From: Pinus tabuliformis
Taxonomy: Eukaryota; Streptophyta; Pinopsida; Pinales; Pinaceae
Reading direction: 5' to 3'
Assembly (NCBI GenBank): GCA_031772625.1
Contig: CM062816.1
Location: 628,052,992-628,116,991 of the forward strand
Length of the DNA stretch: 64,000 bases
Of the stretch, positions 45,557-57,002 are shown piece after piece. Position numbers and translations under genes: made by a program. Each line of letters starts with the position of its first letter. Position 1 is the stretch's first letter. The notes under the pieces were generated by a model, which saw nothing but the letters and a program-made list of their open reading frames with translations, did not search any database and was not told where the DNA came from.

Positions 45557-45967
45557 TGATCCAGGGGATCAAATTAGTGCTCAAAATTCAAAGTGTGTGA
45601 CAGAGCTCGAAATCTGAACGATTGGATAGATATCAACGATATGAATCCAATGCAATTCGTTTCACTCAAAAATAGTATTGTATGCTCTCGATATCACGTT
45701 TTGATCGAATTGGTAAACAACTAAATTTTTTGGAATTTGGGTTGCAAGTACACCCAATCAACAGTCTATACGCTGACTGGGAATTTGACTGTTTTTTATG
45801 GGCCAATGGTTGATTGACACTTGTCTCATTGTGATTGGCTCGTGTATGGTGTGATTTTGTTGGTTGAAGGGTTGACCAATGAGGGAGAGCCATGTGGGAC
45901 AATGGGTGGCAACCAAGTGGCCTCCTCTTGGGAAAATTTTGTATATGGCTAGAGCGGGCCTCTACGA

Positions 45968-46027
45968 GGTTCAAATTTGAGACCTTTGTGGTGACAGCGC
46001 AATGCTCCACCACTGCGGCACTAGTGG
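45968..46027 (-). other. tRNA-like module inside the 5' LTR of D
   Basis: On the minus strand TGCCGCAGTGG (46020-46010) matches the A box; the B box is decayed (AAATTTGAACC). It is the counterpart of the better preserved copy at 58650-58711. Confidence 0.5.
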
Positions 46028-46152
46028 TTCTTGTACACCATAGTGCTAAAATCCTATTTAAAGTTTTTAATATGCGGCATTGGGGGAGGGGGCCGGGCTA
46101 AGCCCTAGCCCCTAGCCATCCCTGCGCCCATAGGACAACAGGCAGGGGGGCC

Positions 46153-46157
46153 AAGGG
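46153..46157. repeat. target-site duplication AAGGG of element N, left
   Basis: AAGGG directly before TGTCATGTCC; identical to 54856-54860. Confidence 0.9.
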
Positions 46158-47587
46158 TGTCATGTCCCTTCTCAAATACATTTGTAACAGGGTGCTACTA
46201 CACAATTTTGCACAATTTTGGCTAAGGAAGAGAACCCATCACTTTCAACTTAGGGACTTAGGAGGCAATTCGACTTTATTTGGTTGCTAGTGGAATGTGG
46301 GGGCCACCCACATGGGAGTTCGAATTGGCCCATTCAAATAGCTTGGAGGGAAAATTGAATAGGTGGATGGAGGGGCCCACATGAGGCTAGGGAGGCCCAA
46401 GGAGTTATAAGGAGGGAGCAACTCTCATTTTGGATTCATTCTTACACCTTGCAATAAAAATTACTTGACTGTTCGCTCTACTGTTTAGCTAAGTCAACCG
46501 ACTGTTTAGCCACGAATATCTCAAGCGGGAGATTCAACCTCTACTTTGAGGGACCATCCGTGCCCTCCCTAGAGAGGCAATTCCATATGTATTTCGGGAG
46601 TTCCGGGAGTGTGTTACATCACTACCATTCAACCACAACAGAGAGTGCGTATTTCTAGCTAGCTGGAGAATACGCAGGGGGAGTTTGGAGCTATCAATGA
46701 TCAAGCATTTGCCAGGAGAGTTTAAGGATTGGGAGAGCAGCAAAGGGTGAGCCTTTCTTGTGAGATTTTGGAGCCAACATCCCAGCAGTTCTAATTACTG
46801 GGCTTGGGGACAGCGCAGAGGGCCAATCCAACAATTTCGTTGAGCTAAGGAGTAGATGCCATAAGATGAAAGCCCATCCAGGAAGCCAGGGGATTGATAG
46901 CAGAGGTCAGCCCAACACTTTAGGTCCATTTCCGGGAGGATTTATAGGCAGATTCCGGCAGGTCAAGTTTTGCAGTTGCTGCGGAAGTTGGGCTCCAAGG
47001 GGGTCGAATTTCAGAAGTTTAAACTAGACAAATTCCTTCGTTGGTTTTTCTGGGTTTCCTGAGAGGAGTCTATGGTTAACATATCAGAATTTTTTGGATG
47101 TTATTCGGGCCTGAAATCCTAATTCTTATAATAGGGCGAATTGCTAGTTAGTTGGGGAATTCACACCATTTTGTGGGTTCGACTTTGGCTCAGAGATAGG
47201 CCAAAGCCTTTCTGGGTTTTTGTGGGTGTTGGTCAAGGAACTTGAGGGTAAGTTTGCAACATTTTTTGAGCATCAGAGGTGGAGTTTCTTGCAGTCCATT
47301 TCTAGCCAACAGTGTAGTTTTTTAGGCAGCGCAGAGCATTAGAGGAGCAAACATTTCCAGCATTTGAGATCATTGTATTGTCACATGGGTTCTATCAAAA
47401 CTTTCCATTGAGGCAAACCCAGGTTCATTCCTCCATACTATTATACTTGCTCCATTGATTAATAAAATGGCTCAGCTGGTTCTTACTTCTGGAGTTTTTA
47501 CGAGCATTTGCCAATTGTTTAAAATTTATGTGTTGTAAATCGTTTTTGCTTTGCATATCACTGTTTATTTAAGTTTGGAACATTACA
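46158..47587 (+). repeat. 5' LTR of element N
   Basis: 1,430 bp, TGTCATGTCC...GGAACATTACA, aligned over its full length with 53430-54855 with modest divergence. Confidence 0.95.
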
Positions 47588-47588
47588 G

Positions 47589-47600
47589 TGGTATCATAGC
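47589..47600 (+). other. primer binding site of element N (near iMet)
   Basis: TGGTATCATAGC one base after the LTR, differing from the consensus iMet site at one position. Confidence 0.8.
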
Positions 47601-50246
47601 TATAATCTTGGCTCAGCGTGTGGGAAATATTAGAATCAGACAAACCCATGGCTCAAGGGAAATCCAGTATGCAAAAATTCTGGGGTAGAATTCATTGGGA
47701 AGATGAGAGGTTGGCCCAGTTGAGGAGGGTGACAGACCAAAACCATCCTCACCCTTACAATAGAGACATGAGATGTGTGCAAGCCGTGGGGTTGCAACCA
47801 TCTACATCATGTGGGGAAAGTCGACCAGATCAGGGCACTAGATCTCTTGAAAGGGAGAAGGTAGGACAGAGACAGTTAGAGGGTTAGACTAGGGGGTGAT
47901 TTTGCTTGTGGAGGCCTGGCTTTAGATATCAAGAGCCTGAGGAGGAGGTTGAGCATGATGCTGAGAGCCCATAGGATGGTGAGGATCACATCGATACACC
48001 TGGTGTGGCGCATGAGTCACCTTTATTAGAGACCTCTTTGATAGCCCTAGTTGACACCATGGTGGAGAGGATAAAGCCTACACATATAGAGCCATCTGTT
48101 GAGGGGGTGCCACCCATGGATGAGATGTCGATAGTCGCTGAGGTATCTGGAGCTATGACCGAGTTTATAGGTGGTAGATTCCTGCGACAGTTCCATCAGT
48201 TTTAGGCCGAACTCCTAGCATTAAAAAGGAATATCAGTATGAGAGGCTATTTTGCAACAAAACGAGGAGTTGGAGGGCATGAGAGTTGTTTGTGCCGAGT
48301 CCACGACCAAATTGACTCACATTGGGGAGTGGTTGGATTCCCTATTGGTGCAGCTAGAGTCCATGTTGGGGCGTGAGAGCAGCCCTCTTCGAGGATACAT
48401 AGACGGGGCTGGCAGCACTATGAGGTTACCTTACCCATTGGACAGAGAGAGACAAAGCGACCTAGTCAAATTTCATGCGTTGACCAGGGTAGCGAGATGA
48501 GACGACCTGAGTTGCACAAGGTGAAACACCCTCATGCTGGGGTTGTTCTATGTGTGAGATTTCATGCATTCGATCCCTCTTTTGGGGTTGGATGGTGAGA
48601 GATTCTGAGTTGGTACCCTGTGGAGTGGGCTATGGATGGTGGTGGACCTGGGTGTAGCTCAGCAGGAGCTTCTAGGCACTGGGGATACCGGCAGTACAGA
48701 CTGGCATTGGGTTCCGAATGGGACTATCTATCATTGCCCAAGTATGTTGGTTGACTACAACAGAGATGGTGCAGTTGACCTAGCTATTGAGCATTCACAT
48801 TCGCTAGGGGAGTCTCGGTCAACACCAGTGGCCGACCAGTTTATGGATAGACTCTTTGGGTTTTCTTGGTATGGCATTTGTACATGGGATCACTGAGTGA
48901 TCAACATACTCTGGCAGGAGTTTGTCGGAGGAGGTGGCATTGGCAGGCCACCAAACGGTGCCTTGTATGGAGCTGGGGACTCTTCACTTTTGTGTGGGGC
49001 ACAAAAGACGTAGAGAAGCGAAGTAGTTGTGGAATCACTGCTGACACATAGGGAGAGTCACTTCTTAGATCCCTCAGGGGGGATTTGGAGGGAAGATCCA
49101 TTCATCGACGGGGACAGTGATGAGATGGTGGAGGTGATGATACTGATCGGGTGTGGCTTGACACATAGAGACATAAATCTAGGCCATCACATCCAGGGAT
49201 GTGTGGGAGCATCTAGCGTTGAGAAATGGTCTACCAGTGGGCATGGAGATGCATGGTGGTGTGTTGTATTGCGTTATGGAGTGGGAGTGCCTCACATCGC
49301 ATTGAGTACATGCGGGGAGTGATAGGAGCAGTGACACAGGCGGGAAGCAGGACGGTACGGGATGGCATAATTGTAGTCGAGGGTATCCAACAATGTACGG
49401 GGGTAGGACACGGTGTACAGTGGCATGTACAAGAGTACTCGGATGATTGGTGGTATGCAGAGGCGTATGGTGCTGCACAACGAGGTCTTGGAGTGTTGCC
49501 TCCAGGGACACCCATGGATGAAGATACCACGCATACCTTTGGGTGTAGTTCACCTAGGATCGATGGGGACACAAATGAGCGATACTTGATGGTATCCGTG
49601 AGGAATCACACACCTGACCCTCTTCTACATCACTTACAGGAATAGGCATTCTGGTTGTTGTCCTTTGACACTCTGGTCATGAGCAGCAGGGGATGGGGAG
49701 CTCACCCAAGATATTTGGATGACACTTGGTGCGATAGAAGGGAGACTTCTCAGCATCGGCATCGAGTCGGTGTGCGAGTTGACAGCCATAGGTCGAGGGA
49801 TGAGGTGATCACCAACAGGGATGGCATATCATTCATCACTAATCCTATGCTTGGGGAGCTGGTCACAAGGGAGACATGTGTCACTCTTTCCACAGGGCAT
49901 GTCTGGACCATGCGTGAGCAAAGGATACCGTGTACGACTGAGATAGTCGTCTAGTATGTATCCAGGTTCTCGACATCATATCTGCGCATTCTCCAGGGGG
50001 CAAGTAGCCGAACCAGTGGAGATGGTTGGCAAGGAAAATAGGGATCCACATACCCTATGTCGATTACGAGTATCCTATACCCATATTTTGGTTGCATTGA
50101 AGGGGTATCTCTTTGGCACACATGGCTTCCAACGATCTTCGGTACTACATAGTGGCAGGCATAGGGCAGATTAGCATGCATCAGATTATCCCACGATATA
50201 TGGAGCCTATATAGTGATCACATGCAAAGACTAGAGACGAGGGCCA
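47601..50246 (+). other. unclassified internal region of element N
   Basis: Short plus-strand frames occur in the gag position: 47618-47887, which reads KPMAQGKSSMQKFWGRIHW; 48005-48205, with SLIALVDTMVERIKP; and 48252-48500, with GEWLDSLLVQLESMLG. These may be remnants of a gag-like protein, but I see no capsid signature, zinc knuckle, protease or RT. Frames on both strands around 49180-49650 are equally long and probably reflect GC content. Confidence 0.4.
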
Positions 50247-50823
50247 TGTTAGAAAATTATATATTACGAAGCAATGGAACACATAAAATATTGCAGAAAT
50301 ATAAACACAAAAAACGCACAAAACAAGAGAGACACAGATATACGTGGTTCACCCAGTTTGGGCTACGTCCACCCCGAACAGCCAGCCGTTCCTTTCTATT
50401 ATCCAGCAAAATGAAGAGACACAACCTACAACAAATCCGCTGTAATATCCTCTGTTTTCTCTCACAGTCTCACCTCTCTGTTTCTCGCTCACAGAATACA
50501 CATCTATCACACAGCCTCAAATACAATACCCTCATACAAAGAGAGGGGTTGCCTTATAGGGAAAAAAACCCTAAACTAAACATAAGTTCTACCGTCAGAT
50601 CATCCGCCTAATGAACGACCCAGATTGACTAGAAATTACTATACTTTTACAAGGCAATTTTACAGATGAACGCCGCCCCCCCTCGATCCCCCCTGCAGTG
50701 AATATTTTACGGGCGGCGTTGTCGCCCCCATTTTGAACTGGGGTCCTATGTGGCGATACCTTTGAATATAGAAGATAATCAGGCTCCACACCCAACAGGC
50801 CAAAGGGATTCCATCGGTTGACA
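50247..50823 (-). mobile_element. probable solo LTR (copia-like) inside element N
   Basis: The sequence starts TGTTAGAAAATT and ends GGTTGACA, so it has TG...CA ends in either orientation. It contains ACGTGGTTCACCCAGTTTGG followed by GCTACGTCCACC, a pattern common near the 3' end of plant copia LTRs, which suggests the minus orientation. The flanks GGGCCATG (50241) and GGGCTATG (50824) resemble an imperfect target-site duplication. No internal genes are present. A copia LTR left by recombination is the best explanation. Confidence 0.55.
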
Positions 50824-51420
50824 GGGCTATGCCGCAACATGTCTGGCTATGGGATACAAAGATTCAGTTGATCGATAGATCACTCGTGATGTGCGGACTC
50901 GTGGTAGAAGTGATATAGTTCGCTCTTGGGATGACACATGGGGGTTCACAGAGGGTTTAATCATATCGGGAGGCAGACATTCTTTGTTGCTGCAAAGGTT
51001 CGAGTTAGTTTTGGATGGGTAGGCCTTGGTGCCATCGAGATGCCCAGGTAGGATGTGTCTCGCCTCTTTCAGTATTCCACCATCGAGTTCCAGGAGAGAA
51101 GGCTACTGACTGCGCATGATGGGGAGTATGACATAGTCAGAGTAGCGCATCGTCAACATGGTGGCACCACTCTGGGACTAGAAGGGCACTGAGGCATCAC
51201 AACTCTTCACAGCTCAATAACCTTTAGGGATGCACCGAATACTGTGGGGGGAGATCATACAGATCTTCCATTGGGCTTTAGTGAGTCATTGATGGAGCAG
51301 GGGACTTCTAGTACTTTCATCAGGTAGGATAGTGAGTGGAGTGAGGGGAGCTTCAACGCAGTCCGCCAAGAACTGGTTGGCCAGGAACGGTGCCCATGCC
51401 ATCTGAACGCCATTGACGCA
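50824..51420 (+). other. unclassified internal sequence of element N
   Basis: Continuation of the N interior after the solo LTR; no open frame above 60 codons and no domain recognised. Confidence 0.4.
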
Positions 51421-51429
51421 TTTCTCTGC

Positions 51430-52190
51430 TAGCTTGATCACGACCGCGGGTATTGGTCCTGGCTCAGATGCTGCTAGTGCTTCTAGGTATCGAACTGGAT
51501 CTTGCTCTTATGGATCTATATATGGCTATCGATCTGAGAATGGATCTGGAACTAGTGCTTAATCTACTGATGGATCGGAGGGAGAAACTACTACTCGTAG
51601 CGGTGAATCTGGATAAGCTGCTACGACTGGCTTTGGTACTGGGTCAAGTACTGCTACCTTTGCTTCTGGTGCATCTGACTATCGATCTGGAACACCCGGT
51701 TCTTCATCCCGATCACAAGCATCTGACTCACGAGCTACAGGTGCTTCTACAGGTGGTGCTTAAACTGCTGCTTAACCAACGACTTCATCAACTGGATCAA
51801 CTGACTCAAGGTAAAGGTTCAAATCTGGATCAACCGGATCAATGGCTGCTACTGGAGCATCTACTGGATTGACTTATGCTGGTGCTATAGACAGCTCTAC
51901 TGCTGGATATTCTATACGTAATAATGGTGGTGCTAAGCCTGGTACAGGTGCTACTTATAGACTGGTTCAACTGGTTAACCTGGACCTGGAACTAGAAGGT
52001 AAGTACCTAGCTCTGCAAGGTAAGCTACGGGCTATGGATCTGGAACAACTAGCTCTGTTACTGGTGCTTCTATAGGTTTTGCCTTCGCGTATGGATATGC
52101 TATTGTCTATGCCTTAGCTACCTCTGCTACTGATGCTTCCTTTCATGCTGTTGATGGATGTTGGGATGGCTTGGCTTAGGACCTTTTAGT
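51430..52190 (+). pseudogene. Gly/Ser/Thr/Ala-rich repetitive reading frame with stops
   Basis: One plus-strand frame reads like GIGPGSDAASASRYRTGSCS, then SGTPGSSSRSQASDSRATGA, then GASTGLTYAGAIDSSTAGYS, punctuated by a few stops and a frameshift near 51985. At the DNA level the words GGATCTGGAACT, ACTGGTGCTT and CTACTGG recur irregularly. This resembles a decayed low-complexity protein gene or a degenerate short-repeat family. I do not recognise it. Confidence 0.45.
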
Positions 52191-52640
52191 CGAGCCATCT
52201 TGCGATCCCTCCCCACTGGACTTACTCTCCCAGGACAAGAATGACCCTCGCTATGGGCTAGACCTTGACACCTTGGGGCTTAGCGGACTTTCCCCGACTA
52301 TCCCCACTACAATATCCCAGGAAAGAGAAGTCTGATTCGCTTCGGATAGTAAAGCGAATCCGGCTGTAGGATGCGGAGCCGACCGCGCTTGGTTAGTGAG
52401 CCCTTTGAGCAGAGCTAAACTCCATATGTCACTACTTTATATAGAAAATGGAAGGGAAAAAGACCAAGTGGCTGACCTTAGCTAGACGGAAATCCCTTCA
52501 AAGGACCCTTTCAAGATCCCCGGCGTTAGCGTCTTGACCTATGCTCGGGTCTTCGCCAAATAGGATGCGTAAGCAGGCTCGACTGTTAAGGAGAGGACCG
52601 GCAGGGGCTCGACCAACGCCCCCCCACCCAATAAGTAAAA
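52190..52640. other. possible organelle-derived segment with hairpin
   Basis: GC-balanced sequence unlike its neighbours, with a perfect 9-bp stem hairpin at 52334-52360 (GATTCGCTT, loop CGGATAGTA, AAGCGAATC). Its style recalls plant mitochondrial intergenic DNA, but I cannot confirm this by recall. Confidence 0.3.
52576..52596. repeat. 21-bp direct repeat, copy 1
   Basis: GGCTCGACTGTTAAGGAGAG followed by G is identical to 53144-53164. Both copies are associated with a GAGGACCGRCAGGG motif. Confidence 0.9.
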
Positions 52641-52683
52641 TGAATTTCTTTCCAACTAATGCTATTTTCTACTTGCATTTGCC

Positions 52684-52902
52684 ATGTTCAACTGGGAAGC
52701 GCTGAAAGGCTGTGAGCTCCTTCAACCAGGAAGGGGCGTGATCTCGACAGCATTCAAGCCATGGAGGGCAAGGAAAGAAATTGATCACATGGAATTCAAT
52801 GACAAGGCATTCACTACCTGGTACAACAAAATTGTGGAGGTCACCAAATCTCAATTTCTATTTCCCACCAGGATCATCAATCACTATCAAAAGTGGTTCT
52901 AG
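52684..52902 (+). CDS. unrecognised 72-codon frame
   Basis: Open from an ATG with balanced composition: MFNWEALKGCELLQPGRGVI, then FNDKAFTTWYNKIVEVTKSQ, ending HYQKWF. No family is recognised. It lies between the two 21-bp direct repeats, so it may be part of an insert. It could be a fragment of a retroelement protein. Confidence 0.3.
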   Translation: MFNWEALKGCELLQPGRGVISTAFKPWRARKEIDHMEFNDKAFTTWYNKIVEVTKSQFLFPTRIINHYQKWF

Positions 52903-53143
52903 TTTTAAGAAATGGGGGACAACAACTACGTGAAGCCAATCATGGAAGGCATAGATAGGATTGAAGTAAATCCCCTTTCATCCTCACTGTGACAGCTATT
53001 AGAGAATAAGTAGAAAGCTGGCCAGGAGTAACAACTAGCACTATGGAACAAGGGAGTTTTTTCCTGTTTCCCAAGAAGAAGCTGCATCAAACAGATGAGG
53101 ACCGACAGGGTGTGTAGCACGCTCGAATAATAAGGCCGCCATC

Positions 53144-53164
53144 GGCTCGACTGTTAAGGAGAGG
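53144..53164. repeat. 21-bp direct repeat, copy 2
   Basis: Identical partner of 52576-52596. Confidence 0.9.
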
Positions 53165-53327
53165 CTTAGTATTGAAGGATTCTTTCATATTGGAAAGTGA
53201 AGAGGTCAGGCATGATCTAGTGGCACATATGGGACCTTGACACATCTTGCAGAAACAGTGGGGAGCAACAGTTAGAGAGGATGCTTGCCTAGGCATTGCT
53301 TGAGGACAAGCGATTTTTGGTGCATGG

Positions 53328-53429
53328 AGGATCTTGCCGGATGTGGATGCCACTTGGGAAGGTGAGCACATTTTGGAGCACCCAACTTTGAGGTTGCTTG
53401 AGGGCAAGAAACATTTGGGAGGGGAGGAC
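53328..53429 (+). pseudogene. gypsy integrase C-terminal chromodomain-like end, element N
   Basis: The frame reads RILPDVDATWEGEHILEHPT, then LRLLEGKKHLGGED, running into the purine tract just before the 3' LTR. D-A-T-W-E followed by the L-R-x-x-L/x-E-G-K-x-x-x-x-G-G-x-D end is the signature of chromovirus-type Ty3/gypsy polyproteins. Everything upstream of it in pol is missing. This places element N in the gypsy superfamily. Confidence 0.8.
53417..53429 (+). other. polypurine tract, element N
   Basis: GGGAGGGGAGGAC immediately before the 3' LTR start TGTCACGTCC. Confidence 0.8.
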
Positions 53430-54855
53430 TGTCACGTCCATTCTCAAATACATTTGTAACAGGGTGCTGCTACACAATTTTGGCTAAGGAGGAGAATCCA
53501 TCACTTTCAACTTAGGGACTTAGCAAACAATTTGACTTTATTTGGTTGCTAGTGGAATGTGGGGGCCACTTACATGGGAGTTCAAATTGGCCCATTCGAA
53601 TAGCTTGGAGGGAAAGTCAAATAGGTGGATGGAAGGGCCCACATGAGGTTAGGGAGGCCCAAGGAGTTGTAAGGAGGGAGTAGCTCTCATTTTGGATTCA
53701 TTCTGACACCTTGCAATCAAAATTACTTGACTGTTTGCTCTGCTGTTTAGCTGAGTAAACCGATTATTTATCCATGAATCTCTCAAGCGGGAGATTCAAC
53801 ATCTACTTTGGGGGACCATCCATGCCCGCCCTAGAGAGGCAGTTCCGTAAGTATTTCAGGAGTTCCGGAGTGTGTTACAACACTACCATTCAACCACAAC
53901 AGGGAGTGTGTATTTTTGGCTAGCTGGACAATACACAGGGGGAGTTTGGAGCTATCAGTGATCAAGAATTTTCCGGGAGAGTTAGAGGATTGGGAGAGAA
54001 ACAAAGGGTGAGCCTTTCTTGTGAGATTTTGGAGCCAGCAGAGCCAACATCCCAACAGTTAGAATCACTAGGCTTGGGGACAGCATAGAGGGCCAATCCA
54101 ACAATTTCGTGGAGCTAAGGAGCAAGTGCCATAGGCCAGAAGCCCATTTGGGAAGTCAGGGGATTGATAGCAGAGGTCAGACCAACACTTTGTGTCCATT
54201 TCTGGGAAGATTTATAGGCAGATTCCAACAGACCGAGTTTTGCAGTTGCAGCTAAAGTTAGGCTCCAAGGGGGTCAAATTTCAGAAGTTTAAACCAGCTA
54301 AATTCCTTCGTGGGTTTTTCCAGGTTTTATGAAAGGAGTACATGGTTAAAATTTCAGAATTTTCCAAATGTTATTCGGGCCTGAAATCATAATTCTTATA
54401 ATAGGGCGAATTACTAGTTAGTTGGGGAATTTGCACCATTTTGTAGGTTTGACTTTGGCTCGGAGATAGGCCAAACCATTTCTGGGTTTTTGTGGGTTTT
54501 AGTCAAGGAGCTTGAGGTTAAATTTGCAGCATTTTTTGAGCATCAAAGGTGGAGTTTCATGCAATCCCTTTCTAGCCATCAATGTAGATTTTTGGGCAGC
54601 GTAGAGCATTAGAGGAGCAGTGATTTCCAACATTTGAGATCATTGTATTATCACCTAGGTTTTTTCATGCTTTCCATTGAGGCAAGCTCGGGTTCATTCC
54701 TCCATACTATTGTACTTGCTCCATTGATTAATAAATGGCTCAGTTGGTTCTTCTTTCTGGAGTTTTTATGAGCATTAGATGATTGTTTAAAATTTATGTG
54801 TTGTAAATCGTTTTTGCTTTGCATATCACTGTTTATTTAAGTTCGGAACATTACA
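53430..54855 (+). repeat. 3' LTR of element N
   Basis: 1,426 bp with TG...CA ends, partner of 46158-47587, followed by the AAGGG target-site duplication. Confidence 0.95.
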
Positions 54856-54860
54856 AAGGG
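54856..54860. repeat. target-site duplication AAGGG of element N, right
   Basis: Identical to 46153-46157. Confidence 0.9.
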
Positions 54861-55745
54861 GCTAGGCCTTAGCCCGACCCATGGCCACAGGCCCAAGTCT
54901 AACACACAGTCAAAGCCCAAGTCAAAACCAGAGGCAGAAGGTAAGGGGGCCAACCCTAGGTCACAAGGTGGCCATGCGACCAAGAGCATAGAGGAATGGA
55001 GAGGGTCTAGCGCGAAGGCCATATGGTGGCCATAGAACCGTGATCGCACAGGTAAGGGGGCTAGTCCTTAGGGGGCGAACCCCAAGTCACCAGGACCCTA
55101 TATGACCAGGAGTGTGCGCCAAGCAGAGGGCTAAAACCGTTGGCACATAGGCCCTGGAATCTTGGCCCTAAACCTGGTCATATGTGAGCCACATGACCGA
55201 GATTTTCGTAACTGGGGGCTTAATGGGTAGACTAACCGTCCTACTTTTTTGTCTGTCGGGTGGGATTGTAGGCCAGAATTGTGTGCCGATTTCGGGTTTG
55301 GGGTGCGCAAGCCAGGTTTAGGCTGAATTGGAGGATGATTAGCTAGAGAATTGAGCAAAAACTTGAAACATGCATAACTTACTCAATTTTTAACCAAATG
55401 AGGTGCAAAGAGAACCAAAATGGGGGTTTTTGATAGTGCTGGATCCATTGGAGTCATTAATTTTTCTGTTTGAGCTATGTAAAAGCATGTAAACACAATT
55501 TTGAACGCTTAATGAAAGAGGCGCTGCATTGGACGCTGGACCAGGAGATGTAGCCCAGGAGGGGTGAAATCCTTTATCATATTTTGCGTTATGTGTTTTA
55601 GATATGATTATTTTATCTCTGTTTGGCTGTAAATTTTGGTTAAATTCACTTGTTTTATGTGTTTAGTAAATTGATCCTCTACCCAAAACACATAATTTTC
55701 ACTTGCAAAATTGTTAAAAATCTTTGAGTTTACGTATTCAGATCA
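54861..55745 (+). repeat. 5' LTR of element D, right part
   Basis: Resumes D's LTR (GGCTAGGCCTTAGCCC) after the nested element and ends ...ATTCAGATCA at 55745. About 540 bp of this part (up to about 55403) is absent from the 3' LTR of D. From GAACCAAAATGG onward it aligns with 58825-59092. Confidence 0.85.
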
Positions 55746-55748
55746 TTT

Positions 55749-55760
55749 TGGTATCAGAAC
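55749..55760 (+). other. primer binding site, element D
   Basis: TGGTATCAGAAC three bases after the LTR; one base differs from the iMet consensus. Confidence 0.8.
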
Positions 55761-55817
55761 AACAGGTTATTGTGAAGGTTTGATTTTTTTGCAAGTGTTT
55801 TTCTGATTCTTACAAGG

Positions 55818-56930
55818 TTGAAGCTTAAAAGAGGAGAAGGAGAACTTGTGGAGCCAATATCTCAATTCGTTTCGAGAAAAAACACAAGTCAAGCTTCAAT
55901 AATCATGGCACATGAAGAAGGTCCTGAAGGGATGTTTGAATATGAAAGAACTTTCAGAAAAGAATTCTTTGAGATGTCTGAAATGGTAAAGGTTCTTTAT
56001 GAAGAGAGAAATGTAATATTGTACGGAGAGAAAACCTCCAAAAGGAGATGGAGGAAAAGGAGACAAGCCTCCAAAAGGGAATGGAGGGAATAGTGACAAG
56101 CCACCACCTTCAGCTCGATCATCCTCATCCTCATCCTCAACTTATTCTACCATTTCACAAAAACAAACACCTCCAAATTCTCCAAAAGTACATGGTAAAA
56201 CTCCTTTGCTAAAGCTTGATATTAAGTTTGAATTGCCTATGTACAATGGAGAGGTAGATGTTGAGGAATTAGATAATTGGATTCATCACTTGAAGTGTGT
56301 TGCAGGATACAAAGAATCAAAGATGATGAAACCAAGATACAGCTTGCTTCTCTTAGATTGGAAGGCGCAACACTTATTTGGTGGGAAGCCAAAACTCAAG
56401 AGGACATGAAGAAACATGGTAAGGTTTTATCCTCTTGGAATGATTTTGTTGTTGCAATAAGAAGGAAATTTTATCCATTAACATACATGCATAAACCTAT
56501 TATGGATTGGAAAAACTTTAGATAAGCTAAAGAGAAAAATGTGCAATCTTATACTCAAGAATTTAGGAAAAGAGCTTTGATTTTGGATATAGATTTGTCT
56601 TCACAAGATAGTTTGCTCAAATACATTGGAGGATTGCATAGTTACTTGAGACATACCATTCTCATGTTTAACCCTACAAAACTAGATGAAGTTTGTGTTT
56701 AGGAAACTCATTTAGAGGCAAGAGGGAAAAATGTTTGTGAAGAAATTAGTGAGAGGTCATTCAAGTTTGGAGAAAAAAGAAAATTTAAAGGCAAAGATAA
56801 GAAAAACGTTGGAGTTAAGAAAGAAGGAGAAAAGATCACATGTAAACACTGTTCTAAAGAAGGCCATGATGAATACCATTGTTGGAAACTTCATCCTGAA
56901 ATGAGATCCAAAAAGTTTAATAGCAAGTAG
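55818..56930 (+). pseudogene. gypsy gag with CCHC knuckle, element D
   Basis: The N-terminal part (55818-56093) is Glu/Lys-rich (FEYERTFRKEFFEMSEMVKV). After a Ser/Pro linker the capsid begins LLKLDIKFELPMYNGEVDVE, then ELDNWIHHLK. It continues in the next frame with ASLRLEGATLIWWEAK and WNDFVVAIRRKFYPL, the retrotrans_gag signature, then QSYTQEFRKRALIL. The knuckle CKHCSKEGHDEYHC (CX2CX4HX4C) is at 56841-56882, followed by WKLHPEMRSKK. A frameshift near 56290 and stops near 56523, 56702 and 56928 inactivate it. Confidence 0.85.
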
Positions 56931-57002
56931 AAAGACAAGATTGCTGCAACTACACAACAAGATTTAGGATCTGATTCCGGGGATGAAACAAAGATCACAA
57001 CC

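Larger units (their letters stand above)
45557..46157 (+). repeat. 5' LTR of element D, left part
   Basis: Aligns with 58249-58818 of the 3' LTR, from TGATCCAGGGGATCAAATTA to GCCCTAGCCCC. It is interrupted at 46157 by element N and resumes at 54861. Confidence 0.9.
46158..54855 (+). mobile_element. element N: gypsy-type LTR element nested in the 5' LTR of D
   Basis: 8.7 kb with 1.43-kb LTRs, TG...CA ends, perfect AAGGG target-site duplications, a near-canonical iMet PBS and a purine tract. The only recognisable coding piece is the chromodomain-like end of an integrase just before the 3' LTR. The rest of the interior is unclassified sequence, a probable solo LTR and a Gly/Ser/Thr-rich tract, so it is non-autonomous. 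Confidence 0.95.

Noticed and set aside
49179-49645. Several 80-139 codon frames on both strands
   Set aside because: Overlapping open frames on both strands of a GC-balanced element interior; none has a recognisable domain.
51453-51872. 139-codon Leu-rich plus-strand frame as a membrane protein gene
   Set aside because: It is a shadow of the Gly/Ser/Thr-rich repeat frame in another phase; the Leu/Asp pattern is what CTGGATCTG-like words give.
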